This document shows, one piece after another, positions 8,717-15,943 of a stretch of DNA of 38,928 nt. The notes beneath the pieces were generated by a model. The model had not been told where the DNA came from and did not search any database. It saw only the letters and a program-made list of their open reading frames with translations. The stretch's first letter is position 1, and each line of letters starts with the position of its first letter. The position numbers and the translations under genes are program-made. Source of the DNA: DASRHY01 sp046765875 (GTDB lineage Bacteria > Actinomycetota > Actinomycetes > Propionibacteriales > Kribbellaceae); assembly GCA_046765875.1 (NCBI GenBank), contig JBKPSJ010000124.1:1-38928 (forward strand), written 5' to 3'.

Positions 8717-8921
8717 GAGGCCAGGTGTGCTGTGGTTTCGTTCGTGGTTCCTGCGTACCGCGGACCGGTTGCTCGGAAGTCTACGGGACGAGGTTCGCAC
8801 CGCCCGGCAGCCCAGGTTCGCCTGTGCGCGTGCCGACTGGAACAATGCGAGCCTCCGCTGCGGAACTCCGCAGCGCGACAACGACGAGATGCGACGGATG
8901 GACAGCAAGGCACAGGCAAAC

Positions 8922-10421
8922 GTGAGCTCCACCCCGGGCGCGGTCACTGACATGGCCCCGATCGAGCAGCCGGTGACCCGGTCGACGCTGCTCGGGGCGG
9001 AGATGCTCGACTGGTCCGACCTCGAGCCGGCCAACGCCAGGGGGCCACTCGGCGGGCCAGCGGCGAGCGAGCTGCTCGAGGCGGTTCTCAGCGGAACCGG
9101 CCGGGTCCTCGTCGCCGGGCCGCACGCGACCGGGCTGATCCAGCAGGCCGCCGAACGGTCCGCGTCGCTGGACGTCGTACTGCGCTCGTACGACGATGCC
9201 GAACTGATCGCCGAGACCCTGGGCCTCGAGCCCGGCGCGGAGCCCGGACCGGTCCGCGTCTTCGCGGGCGGGTTCGACCGCTTTGCGGCCGACGGCGAGT
9301 ACGACGTGATCGTGGCGCTGGACGGGGTGCCGCGGCTGGCCAGCAGCGACACGCCGGCGCTGTCGTGGGCCGACGCACTCCGTGACCTGCGCCGGTGGCT
9401 GGCGCCGAAGGGCATGCTCTTGCTGGGCGCGACCAATGCGTTCGCCCTGGAACGGCTGCTCGACGTACCCGATCCGGTCCCCGCCGACGACGAGTGGGGC
9501 CGCGACGTGAATGCATCCGGAGAGCCGCCGGCGGGATTGCCCGCGATCGAGACCGCGATCGACCGGGCGGGGCTGGTCCGGCGGCAGCGGTACTGCGTGT
9601 TTCCCGACGCCACGCAGCCGCAGCTCGGGCTCGTCGACCCGCTCGCGCCGCTCGTGGCGCACGCGGTCGCAGAGCGGTACGCCGGCCGTCCGACGCTGAT
9701 GGACCCTTACCGAACCGCATACGACGCCGTCGCCGGCGGGCACGGTGTCTGGCTGGCACCCGGGTACTGGTTCGTCCTCGGCCACAACCCGCCGAGCGCG
9801 GAGACCCTCCCGGCGCGGCTTGGCGCGGAGCCGGTGCCGCCAGGAGAGCCGGTCGAGGAACTGATGCTCGCCGCCGTCCGGGCCGACGACCATACGACGC
9901 TGCATCGCATCGTTGCGCAGTACGCCGACTGGCTGCGCTCGGCCGACCTTGCGACCGCAGCCGAGGCCGCACCGGACAACGTCTTCGTCGACGGGGCGTC
10001 GTACACGATCCTGCGGACCCGGCAGGACGATCCGGGGGCCGACTGGCGCACCCTGGCCGTGCGCCACCTGGCCCGGTTCGTCCGCCGGACGCTGGCGGCC
10101 GGCAGTCGCTGGCCATGGCCTGCCGGCGGTTCTCCGCGCTCGCAGACGACCCGGCTGGCGGCGATGGCTGGGATCACGGTAGACGACGAGCTGTGGGCGG
10201 CGGCAGCCGGCCCGGACGAGCCGGTTCAGCCGCAGGGGTACGCCGAGCAGCGCGCCGTCATCGCCCGGCTGACCGCCGAGCTGGCCGACACCCGGGCCCA
10301 GGTCGACTGGTTCGAGACCCAGCTGGACAAACTCCGCCGGTCCCGCTCGTACCGGGTCGGAAGGGCGATCGTCAATCCGTTGCGAACCACCTACAGCAAA
10401 TTGCGCTCCCGGCTTCGTTAG
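8922..10421 (+). CDS. P-family protein P2: degenerate methyltransferase-like, coiled-coil scaffold candidate
   Basis: About 499 residues, paralogous with P1 and P3. The signature LLGAEMLDWSDLE is followed by VLVAGPHATGL (residues about 62-72) in place of a canonical SAM loop, then YDVIVALDGVPRL and LAPKGMLLLGATN. VFPDATQPQLGL and LAPGYWFVLG match a region found after the methyltransferase fold in wall-glycan proteins. The stretch aligned with the kinase-like part of P3 lacks its LDSSW motif. Residues about 440-475 form a short coiled coil (LTAELADTRAQVDWFETQL) and the tail SYRVGRAIVNPLR is basic. The start is uncertain: GTG 8922, ATG 8898 or ATG 8952; the last best matches the leader length of P1 and P3. 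It is divergent from G1 and directly precedes G2. Confidence 0.68.
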   Translation: MSSTPGAVTDMAPIEQPVTRSTLLGAEMLDWSDLEPANARGPLGGPAASELLEAVLSGTGRVLVAGPHATGLIQQAAERSASLDVVLRSYDDAELIAETLGLEPGAEPGPVRVFAGGFDRFAADGEYDVIVALDGVPRLASSDTPALSWADALRDLRRWLAPKGMLLLGATNAFALERLLDVPDPVPADDEWGRDVNASGEPPAGLPAIETAIDRAGLVRRQRYCVFPDATQPQLGLVDPLAPLVAHAVAERYAGRPTLMDPYRTAYDAVAGGHGVWLAPGYWFVLGHNPPSAETLPARLGAEPVPPGEPVEELMLAAVRADDHTTLHRIVAQYADWLRSADLATAAEAAPDNVFVDGASYTILRTRQDDPGADWRTLAVRHLARFVRRTLAAGSRWPWPAGGSPRSQTTRLAAMAGITVDDELWAAAAGPDEPVQPQGYAEQRAVIARLTAELADTRAQVDWFETQLDKLRRSRSYRVGRAIVNPLRTTYSKLRSRLR

Positions 10422-10424
10422 GCT
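10419..10424 (+). promoter_or_regulatory. Leaderless-type -10 element for the G2 gene, overlapping the P2 stop
   Basis: TAGGCT ends 7 bases before ATG 10432. Its first three bases are the TAG stop codon of P2. If real, the G2-P3-cytidylyltransferase genes can be transcribed without P2. Confidence 0.4.
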
Positions 10425-10431
10425 GCCTTTC

Positions 10432-11250
10432 ATGCACCACGCGAACCACTTCTACGGCCATGCGCACATCATGGCCGAGTACGCCGGTCTGGCTTACCCG
10501 CCGCGGATCTGGGGTTACCTGCAGCACGGCTGGAACATCCTGGACGGATACGCGCACGGCACCGAGTTCGTCGAGGGGATGCCGAAGTTCGTCTGGTCCG
10601 ACGGTGTGCGGCGGCGTGGGTGGTCGATGGGACGGCGCAACTACTACGTGATCGGCTCGCCGTGGAGCTACCTGCTCAAGCTGCACCCGGAGCTGGCCAC
10701 GCCGGCCGAGGACGCCGCCGGAACGATCTTCTACCCGTTCCACGGCTGGGAGGGCCAGCACGTGCTCGGCGACCACGGCCGGATCGTGCAGTCGATCGAC
10801 GAGTACGAGGACGGCCCGGTGACCGTCTGCCTGTACTGGAACGAGTACCGCAACCCAGACATCCGGCACGTGTACGAGGAGGCCGGCTTCCGCACCATCA
10901 CGCACGGCTATCGCGGTCTGTACTGGCGCAAGACTGACGAGGACTTCCTGCTCAAGCAGCTCACCGAGGTTCGCAGGCACCAGCGAGTCGCGTCCAACCG
11001 GCTCAGCTCCGCGGTCCTGTACGGCGCATCGGTCGGCCTGCAGCCCGGCGTGTACGGCGACCCGATGCTGCTGCAGAACGAGCACCCGGCCTTCGGCGGT
11101 GTGGCCCGGATCAAGCGGATGTGGCCGGAGATGAACCAGCCGTACGTGCCGATGGACCTGTCCACGCAGTTCACCGACACCGAACTCGGCAAGGACTACC
11201 TGGCCAGCCCGGAGGAGATCCGCGAGCTGTTCCGGTGGGAACTCAACTGA
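10432..11250 (+). CDS. G-family protein G2: putative GT-B-type glycan transferase
   Basis: A 272-residue paralogue of the protein at 7901-8716, almost collinear with it. Conserved points are H6-x-x-G9-H-A-H12, Q31-H-G-W34, FVWSDG, VIGSPWSYLL, TIFYPFHGWEGQ, E126-D-G128, H158-G and S188-N-R-L-S192-S193. The order E-D-G, His, then S-S recalls the D/E-D/E-G, HP and S-S/T motifs of bacterial sialyl- and polysialyltransferases, although the HP dipeptide itself is absent. With a CMP-sugar synthetase-like gene in the same operon, I infer a CMP-nonulosonate transferase as the leading idea. ATG 10432 is preceded by TAGGCT at 7 bases. It lies between two P-family genes, 10 bp after P2 and 41 bp before P3. 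The fold and activity are unproven. Confidence 0.62.
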   Translation: MHHANHFYGHAHIMAEYAGLAYPPRIWGYLQHGWNILDGYAHGTEFVEGMPKFVWSDGVRRRGWSMGRRNYYVIGSPWSYLLKLHPELATPAEDAAGTIFYPFHGWEGQHVLGDHGRIVQSIDEYEDGPVTVCLYWNEYRNPDIRHVYEEAGFRTITHGYRGLYWRKTDEDFLLKQLTEVRRHQRVASNRLSSAVLYGASVGLQPGVYGDPMLLQNEHPAFGGVARIKRMWPEMNQPYVPMDLSTQFTDTELGKDYLASPEEIRELFRWELN

Positions 11251-11291
11251 CCTGGTCCACAAGACCGTACGTACCCAGTAGAAAGCGCTCG

Positions 11292-13223
11292 ATGACCGCA
11301 TCGGAAGCCCTGTCCTCCCGGATCACCCTGCTGGGTGGGGAGATGCTCAACTGGTCCGACCTCGAAGGTGGCTCCGGTCAGGATCGAGGCCCGTTCGCCA
11401 GCCCGCTGGTCGTACCCGTGCTGTCCCAGTTGCTGCACAAGGACTCGACCGCGCTGGTGGTCGGCCCGACCGCACCGTGGCTGCTGGAGCGGTTCTCGGA
11501 CCTGGTCGGCTCGCTCGACATCGCGGTGCGGTCCTGGCCGGACGCACATGCGCTGAACCTGCGGCTCAACGGCAAGCCGGTCCGGATCTTCTGCGGCGGC
11601 TTCGAGAAGTTCGAGCAGCCGGCCGGTCACTACGACGCCGTTCTCGCGCTCGACGGCATCCCACGAGCGTTCAGCGCCGACAGCATGGACATGCCGTGGC
11701 TGGACGCCCTGCACAGGCTGCGTGACCTGGTCCGGCCCGGCGGCACGCTGGTGCTCGGTGTCACCAACGGGATGGGCCTTGACGCGATCCTGGACGCCGA
11801 CCGCAGGGTGAAGCCGCCGACCGACGACATGTGGCCGACCAGCAGCACCGTCGAGATGGAGGCGCCGCCCGGCCTGGACGCCGTCCGGGCCGCGCTGGCC
11901 AGCGCCGGGCTGACCACCGACGAGCACTACGCCGTGTACCCGGAGGCGACCAAGACGTCGCTGATGATCCATGAGCGGGTGCTGTCCGGGCACACCGGTG
12001 ACGAGGTGCTCGGGATCATGGCGTCGTCGGCGTTCGCGCACGGCCTCGGCGCCCGGCCGGTACTCACCGATCCGCGCCGGATGGCTCGCGAGATGATGCG
12101 CCACGGGACCGGGCTGAGCCTGGCGCCGGGCTGGTTGTTCGTCACCTCGACCGAGGGCCCGGCCGGTCCGGCTGTGCACGACGACGAGGACGCCGACGGG
12201 CCCGCGGTCGGGTTCCCCGACGCGCTGATCACCGACAACCTGGACTTCCCGTACTGGTCGGTGGTCTCGGAGCTGACCCGGGACGCCGACGGGCATTGGA
12301 ATCGGTCGCTGGTCAACGTCGGCCGGTCGACCTCCAACCGCGCGTCCGGTCACCTGCAGCGCGAGCCCGCGAAGATGGCCGGTGCGATCCCCGGCGGTGC
12401 GCTGATCGAGGAGCAGTTCCTCACCGCCGCCCGGCATGACGACCTGGGCGCGCTGCGCCGGTTGGTCCGCAGCTATGCCCAGTGGCTGCACGACCAGGCC
12501 GAGCTCCAGACCTGGACCGATCCCTGGGCGGCCACGACCCCGGCCGAGGAACGGCTGGTCATCCCCGGCGTGGCCGTCTTCGCGACGTTCGAGAACGTCA
12601 TGTACGACGGCACCCGGCTGGCGATTCTGGACTCGAGCTGGAACACCACCCTGCGGGTGCCCTACGAGATCGCGCTGACGCGCGCGCTGCGCCGGTTCGG
12701 CTATCGCCTGCTGGCCGGCGGGCTACGGCACCCGTGGCCGTCCGGGATGTCGCCGAACCGGCTCACCGTGACGATGGCCGCGATGGTCGGCGTCACCGTC
12801 ACCCCGCACATGCTGGAGCGCTCGGCCCGGCTCGAGGTCGAGCTCGAGGGTCAGCAGCGCAACAACACCGAGGCCGGTGACCAGCAGCTGTACTTCGAGC
12901 TGCAGACGATGGGCGAGCAGCCGATGGGCACCGAGCCGGGCCAGCCGCGCGGGTACCGCGAGGCGCTGGCGACCGTCGGGCGGCTGTCGACGGAGCTGGC
13001 CGAGGCACAAAGCCAGATCGAGTGGCTGGACAAGACCGTCCAGCTCCGCGAGGACCAGCTCCGCGGCGAGCGGCGGCTCGCCGACGACGTGAAGAACTCG
13101 GTCTCGTTCGCGATCGGCCGCGGCATCACCGCGCCGTTCCGGTTCGTGTTCCGCGCGTTCCGGCCGATCTTCCGCGCGATGATGCCGGCGAAGGGTAGCG
13201 GTGGGGGTAACCGAGACCAATGA
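11292..13223 (+). CDS. P-family protein P3: methyltransferase-like plus kinase-like region and coiled coil
   Basis: The longest P-family member, 643 residues. It opens LLGGEMLNWSDLEGG; VVGPTAPWL (about 56-64) replaces the usual SAM loop, while YDAVLALDGIPRAF and VRPGGTLVLGVTNG keep the methyltransferase outline. HYAVYPEATK and LAPGWLFVTS follow. It alone retains FENVMYDGTRLAILDSSWN (LDSSW at about 446-450) and YEIALTRALRRFGYRLL, which I read as a kinase-like lobe similar to the IIxDG-x-IDxEW motif of methyltransferase-kinase fusions such as WbdD. HPWPSGMSPNRLT precedes the coiled coil (about 553-605) and a basic tail. ATG 11292 gives the best fit to the paralogues. Its last codons share ATGA with the cytidylyltransferase start, so the two are translationally coupled. 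A polymer-terminating or scaffolding role is inference. Confidence 0.72.
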   Translation: MTASEALSSRITLLGGEMLNWSDLEGGSGQDRGPFASPLVVPVLSQLLHKDSTALVVGPTAPWLLERFSDLVGSLDIAVRSWPDAHALNLRLNGKPVRIFCGGFEKFEQPAGHYDAVLALDGIPRAFSADSMDMPWLDALHRLRDLVRPGGTLVLGVTNGMGLDAILDADRRVKPPTDDMWPTSSTVEMEAPPGLDAVRAALASAGLTTDEHYAVYPEATKTSLMIHERVLSGHTGDEVLGIMASSAFAHGLGARPVLTDPRRMAREMMRHGTGLSLAPGWLFVTSTEGPAGPAVHDDEDADGPAVGFPDALITDNLDFPYWSVVSELTRDADGHWNRSLVNVGRSTSNRASGHLQREPAKMAGAIPGGALIEEQFLTAARHDDLGALRRLVRSYAQWLHDQAELQTWTDPWAATTPAEERLVIPGVAVFATFENVMYDGTRLAILDSSWNTTLRVPYEIALTRALRRFGYRLLAGGLRHPWPSGMSPNRLTVTMAAMVGVTVTPHMLERSARLEVELEGQQRNNTEAGDQQLYFELQTMGEQPMGTEPGQPRGYREALATVGRLSTELAEAQSQIEWLDKTVQLREDQLRGERRLADDVKNSVSFAIGRGITAPFRFVFRAFRPIFRAMMPAKGSGGGNRDQ

Positions 13224-13963
13224 CGCCGAATGTAGGAATCATCACCCAGGCGCGCGCCACCAGCACCCGGCTGCCACGCAAGGTTCTGCTGCCGGTCGGC
13301 GGCAGCACCTTCCTCGACCACCACCTCGACCGCGTTGCGCTGGGCAACGACTTCCGGGTGGTCGTGGCGACGACGGTCAACGTCGACGACGAGCCGATCG
13401 TCGCGCTGGCCGAAGGCCGTGGCCTGCCCTGGTACCGCGGCAGCGAGCTCGACGTGCTGGAACGGTTCGCCGGCGCCGCCGAGGAGAACCAGCTCGACGT
13501 GGTCGTACGGGTCACCTCCGACTGCCCGCTGATCGACGGCAGGGTGATCGCCGCCGGCGTCGAGCGGTACCTGGCCGAGGACGACCCGCGCCTGTACGCG
13601 GCGAACACGCTGGAGCGGACCTACCCGCGCGGCTTCGACTTCGAGATCTTCTCCGCGGACCTGCTCCGCGAGGCGCACAAGGACGCGACCCGCCCGGAGG
13701 ACCGCGAGCACGTCACGTCGTACCTGCACCAGAACCGGCCCGGCGACATCCGGCTGCTCAACCTGCCGTTCGAGGGTTCGGCGCACGGGTCGCGGTACCG
13801 GCTGACGCTGGACACCGAGGACGACCGCCGGTTGCTCGCCACCCTGATCGAGCGGTACGACGCGATGGCGCTGGACTGTGCCCAGCTGGTGGCGCTGCTG
13901 GACGCGCACCCGGAACTGGCCGAGCTGAACCAGCACATCGAGCAGAAGAAGCTCGGCGAATAA
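13220..13963 (+). CDS. SpsF-type cytidylyltransferase, likely CMP-nonulosonate synthetase
   Basis: A 247-residue nucleotidyltransferase of the CTP_transf_3 family (SpsF, NeuA, KdsB and PseF relatives). The N-terminal loop is ITQARATSTRLPRKVLL with Arg12, Arg17 and Lys21 in the CTP-binding positions. VRVTSDCPLID carries the metal-binding Asp, and RLTLDTEDDRRLL is the conserved acidic C-terminal motif. These enzymes join CTP to a keto-acid sugar and release pyrophosphate. Given pseB, pseC and pseG nearby, I infer CMP-pseudaminate or a close nonulosonate as product, but SpsF-type proteins are less well characterised than PseF, so no symbol is given. ATG 13220 overlaps the P3 stop by 4 bp, which ties activation of the sugar to the P/G cassette. 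Confidence 0.82.
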   Translation: MTPNVGIITQARATSTRLPRKVLLPVGGSTFLDHHLDRVALGNDFRVVVATTVNVDDEPIVALAEGRGLPWYRGSELDVLERFAGAAEENQLDVVVRVTSDCPLIDGRVIAAGVERYLAEDDPRLYAANTLERTYPRGFDFEIFSADLLREAHKDATRPEDREHVTSYLHQNRPGDIRLLNLPFEGSAHGSRYRLTLDTEDDRRLLATLIERYDAMALDCAQLVALLDAHPELAELNQHIEQKKLGE

Positions 13964-14011
13964 TCACCCCAGCCTGCCGGATGTACGCCGCGGGGTGCGG
14001 CATGATTCCCG

Positions 14012-14767
14012 GTGATGACATCTGATCCGGCCGACCCGGCCCTGTCGTTCGGCGAGGTCGCGGCGGCGTACGACGCGGCCCGGCCGTCGTTCCCGGCCGA
14101 CGCGCTGCGCTGGATCCTGGGCCCGAACCCGCTGACCGTCCTCGATCTCGGTGCCGGCACCGGGAAGCTGTCGGCCCGCGCGGTCGAACTGGGCCACGGT
14201 GTGATCGCGGTCGACCCGTCGAGGCGGATGCTCGACTACGCCCGCAAGCTCCGGGGCGTCCAGACGATGATCGGCAGCGCCGAGGCGATCCCGCTCGGCC
14301 CGGCCTCGGTGGACGCGGTGATCGCCGGGCAGGCGTTCCACTGGTTCGAGCACGACACCGCCCTGCCGGAGATCGCCCGGGTGCTCAAGCCCGGCGGCAC
14401 CCTCGGCCTGCTCTGGAACGAGTACGACACGATCGTGCCGTGGGTACGCCGGTTCGACGCGGCCGTGCACGGCGAGGAGAAGGCGGGCAAGCCGTACGAC
14501 CCGATGCCGGTCCTGATTCGCAGCCATCTGCTGTCGATCACCGAGCGGGCGAGCTTCCGGCACTGGAACGAACTGGACCGCGCGGGCCTGCAGCTGCTCG
14601 CCCAGTCGATCTCCCGGGTCGCGGTGATGCCGGAGTCGCAGCGGCTGACCGTGCTCGCGCGGGTCGACGAGTTGTACGAGAGCACCGCCCGGCCACCCGA
14701 GCCGGTACGGATGCCGTACGTGACCCGCTGCTACCGCACCCACATGAGGGAAACCGTCACCGCATGA
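14012..14767 (+). CDS. Class I SAM-dependent methyltransferase (Methyltransf_11 type)
   Basis: A 251-residue enzyme with a textbook SAM site: SFGEVAAAYDAARP, then VLDLGAGTGKLS (motif I), VIAVDPSRRML (acidic residue after strand 2), GSAEAIPLG, VDAVIAGQAFHWF and VLKPGGTLGLLWNEYD. The FHWF and WNEYD motifs are common in UbiE-like actinobacterial methyltransferases of unknown substrate. Translation could begin at GTG 14012 or ATG 14015; CATGAT lies 5 and 8 bases before them. The stop overlaps the next start as ATGA, so it forms an operon with the ArsR-like regulator. It follows the glycan genes after 48 bp but probably belongs to a separate unit. Confidence 0.85.
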   Translation: MMTSDPADPALSFGEVAAAYDAARPSFPADALRWILGPNPLTVLDLGAGTGKLSARAVELGHGVIAVDPSRRMLDYARKLRGVQTMIGSAEAIPLGPASVDAVIAGQAFHWFEHDTALPEIARVLKPGGTLGLLWNEYDTIVPWVRRFDAAVHGEEKAGKPYDPMPVLIRSHLLSITERASFRHWNELDRAGLQLLAQSISRVAVMPESQRLTVLARVDELYESTARPPEPVRMPYVTRCYRTHMRETVTA

Positions 14768-15324
14768 GCCCGGAGGTCAACGAATACGGCGACGTGGTGC
14801 TGACCGAGGCCACCGCGCTCCGGATGATGGCCGAGCCCGGCCGGCTGGAGCTGTTCGACACGCTGAGCCGGCAGGGACCGCTGGCAGCCGGCGCGCTGGC
14901 CGCGATCCTCGGCACCGACCCGGCCGAGACGCTGGGCCGGTTGAACGAACTGGCCGGGCACGGCCTGGTCACCGCGTCCGGTGGCACCTGGTCGACGATC
15001 GCGAAGGGTGTGTTCTTCGAGATTCCCGACGACCCCGAGACCGGCGCCGCGGCCCGGGCGCTGAGCAACGTCATGCTCGGCCGCTACGCCGACCTGCCGC
15101 GCCGCTGGATCGCCGACGAAGAGCCGCGGCTGGAGCTGGACTGGGCGCGCGCGTCCGGGATGCTCAATGCCGGCTTCTACGCCACCGTGGACGAGCTCCG
15201 CAGCATCCAGGACCAGCTCGAGCGGATTCTCGCGCCGTACACCGGCCGGCCCGAGGCCGACGTACCCGCCGGAGCCCGCCGGGTCCGCGTCCTCACCTAC
15301 TTCCTCCCCTCCGCGCCGTCGTAG
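14764..15324 (+). CDS. ArsR-like winged-helix regulator
   Basis: A 186-residue protein. Residues about 20-90 form a winged helix: ALRMMAEPGRLELFDTLSRQG, then LAAILGTDPAETLGRLNELAGHGLV as the recognition part, and a wing ending GVFFEIP. There are no metal-binding cysteines. The C-terminal half (LDWARASGMLNAGFYATVDELRSIQDQLERIL) is helical and may form a dimer or ligand pocket. The ATG at 14764 is fixed by its 4-bp overlap with the methyltransferase stop. Its target is not evident; the coupled methyltransferase or its own operon is the simplest guess. Confidence 0.75.
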   Translation: MSPEVNEYGDVVLTEATALRMMAEPGRLELFDTLSRQGPLAAGALAAILGTDPAETLGRLNELAGHGLVTASGGTWSTIAKGVFFEIPDDPETGAAARALSNVMLGRYADLPRRWIADEEPRLELDWARASGMLNAGFYATVDELRSIQDQLERILAPYTGRPEADVPAGARRVRVLTYFLPSAPS

Positions 15325-15350
15325 CCGTGGCTCCGTAGTCGACCATTTGA

Positions 15351-15473
15351 GCCGGGATCGTCGGACCAGTACGGCGGATCGCGGTCGAGGAGCGCGAGCT
15401 GGTACGAGTTCTGGGCGAGCCCTATCGCGAGTACCAACGGACGACGCGTCGGCTCGTGCCCCGCGTCTGGTGA
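15351..15473 (+). pseudogene. Relic of an isoprenylcysteine carboxyl methyltransferase-family gene (C-terminus only)
   Basis: After a TGA at 15348 the frame reads about 40 codons to a TGA at 15471-15473, with no usable start. The segment contains RIAVEERELVRVLGEPYREY and ends RLVPRVW, the hallmark C-terminus of ICMT/PEMT-family integral membrane methyltransferases. The transmembrane part, which should precede it by about 130 residues, is absent, as the regulator ends only 27 bp before. I read this as a gene fragment left after deletion. The remaining bases up to 15601 hold only possible promoter sequence for the acetate operon. Confidence 0.6.
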
Positions 15474-15601
15474 GCGAGGCTGCGCGGAAATGGATTGCCG
15501 CGTGCGTGAATCGTTGTCGGCGTGTTGCCCGCCGAGGGTGGCGATGTCGCTAACGTGCCCCTAGCCATGGTGTGCGTACCGACGAGTGGGGTGACACGGA
15601 T

Positions 15602-15943
15602 ATGCAGCAGGACGCCGTTACCGACCGCGACCACCGCGCCTATGCGGCGGTGCATGAGGCCGACGACTTCGCATTGCTCAAGAAGAGATACAGGAACTTC
15701 GTCGTACCGTGGACGATCGGGTTCATGTCGTGGTACCTGCTCTACGTCTGCTGCAACAACTGGGCCCGCGACTTCATGAGCCACAAGGTCGTCGGCCATA
15801 TCAACGTCGCGCTGATCTTCGGCCTGTCGCAGTTCGTGTCGACCTTCCTGATCGCCTGGCTGTACGGCCGGCACGCCAACCGCAAACTCGATCCGCTGGC
15901 CGCCGGGCTGAACGCCAAGTTCAGGAGGGAGCGCCGGCGATGA
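15602..15943 (+). CDS. DUF485 membrane protein partner of the acetate symporter
   Basis: A 113-residue protein of the DUF485 (YjcH) family, which is usually encoded just before ActP and thought to assist it. Two membrane segments are visible: about 37-55 (PWTIGFMSWYLLYVCC) and about 72-92 (INVALIFGLSQFVSTFLIAWL), separated by NWARDFM. The preceding stretch FALLKKRYRNFVVP is a family mark. I used ATG 15602, with a GGGG run about 9 bases before it; GTG 15572 is an alternative that adds 10 residues. The end carries AGGAGG and overlaps the symporter start as ATGA, so the pair is translated together. Confidence 0.85.
   Translation: MQQDAVTDRDHRAYAAVHEADDFALLKKRYRNFVVPWTIGFMSWYLLYVCCNNWARDFMSHKVVGHINVALIFGLSQFVSTFLIAWLYGRHANRKLDPLAAGLNAKFRRERRR

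Noticed and set aside
11121..11291. N-terminal extension of P3
   Set aside because: It overlaps the end of the G2 gene in another frame; the shared signature begins just after ATG 11292.
13964..14011. Terminator after the cytidylyltransferase
   Set aside because: CACCCC and GGGGTG can pair, but over only 6 bp with a 21-base loop, too weak to claim.
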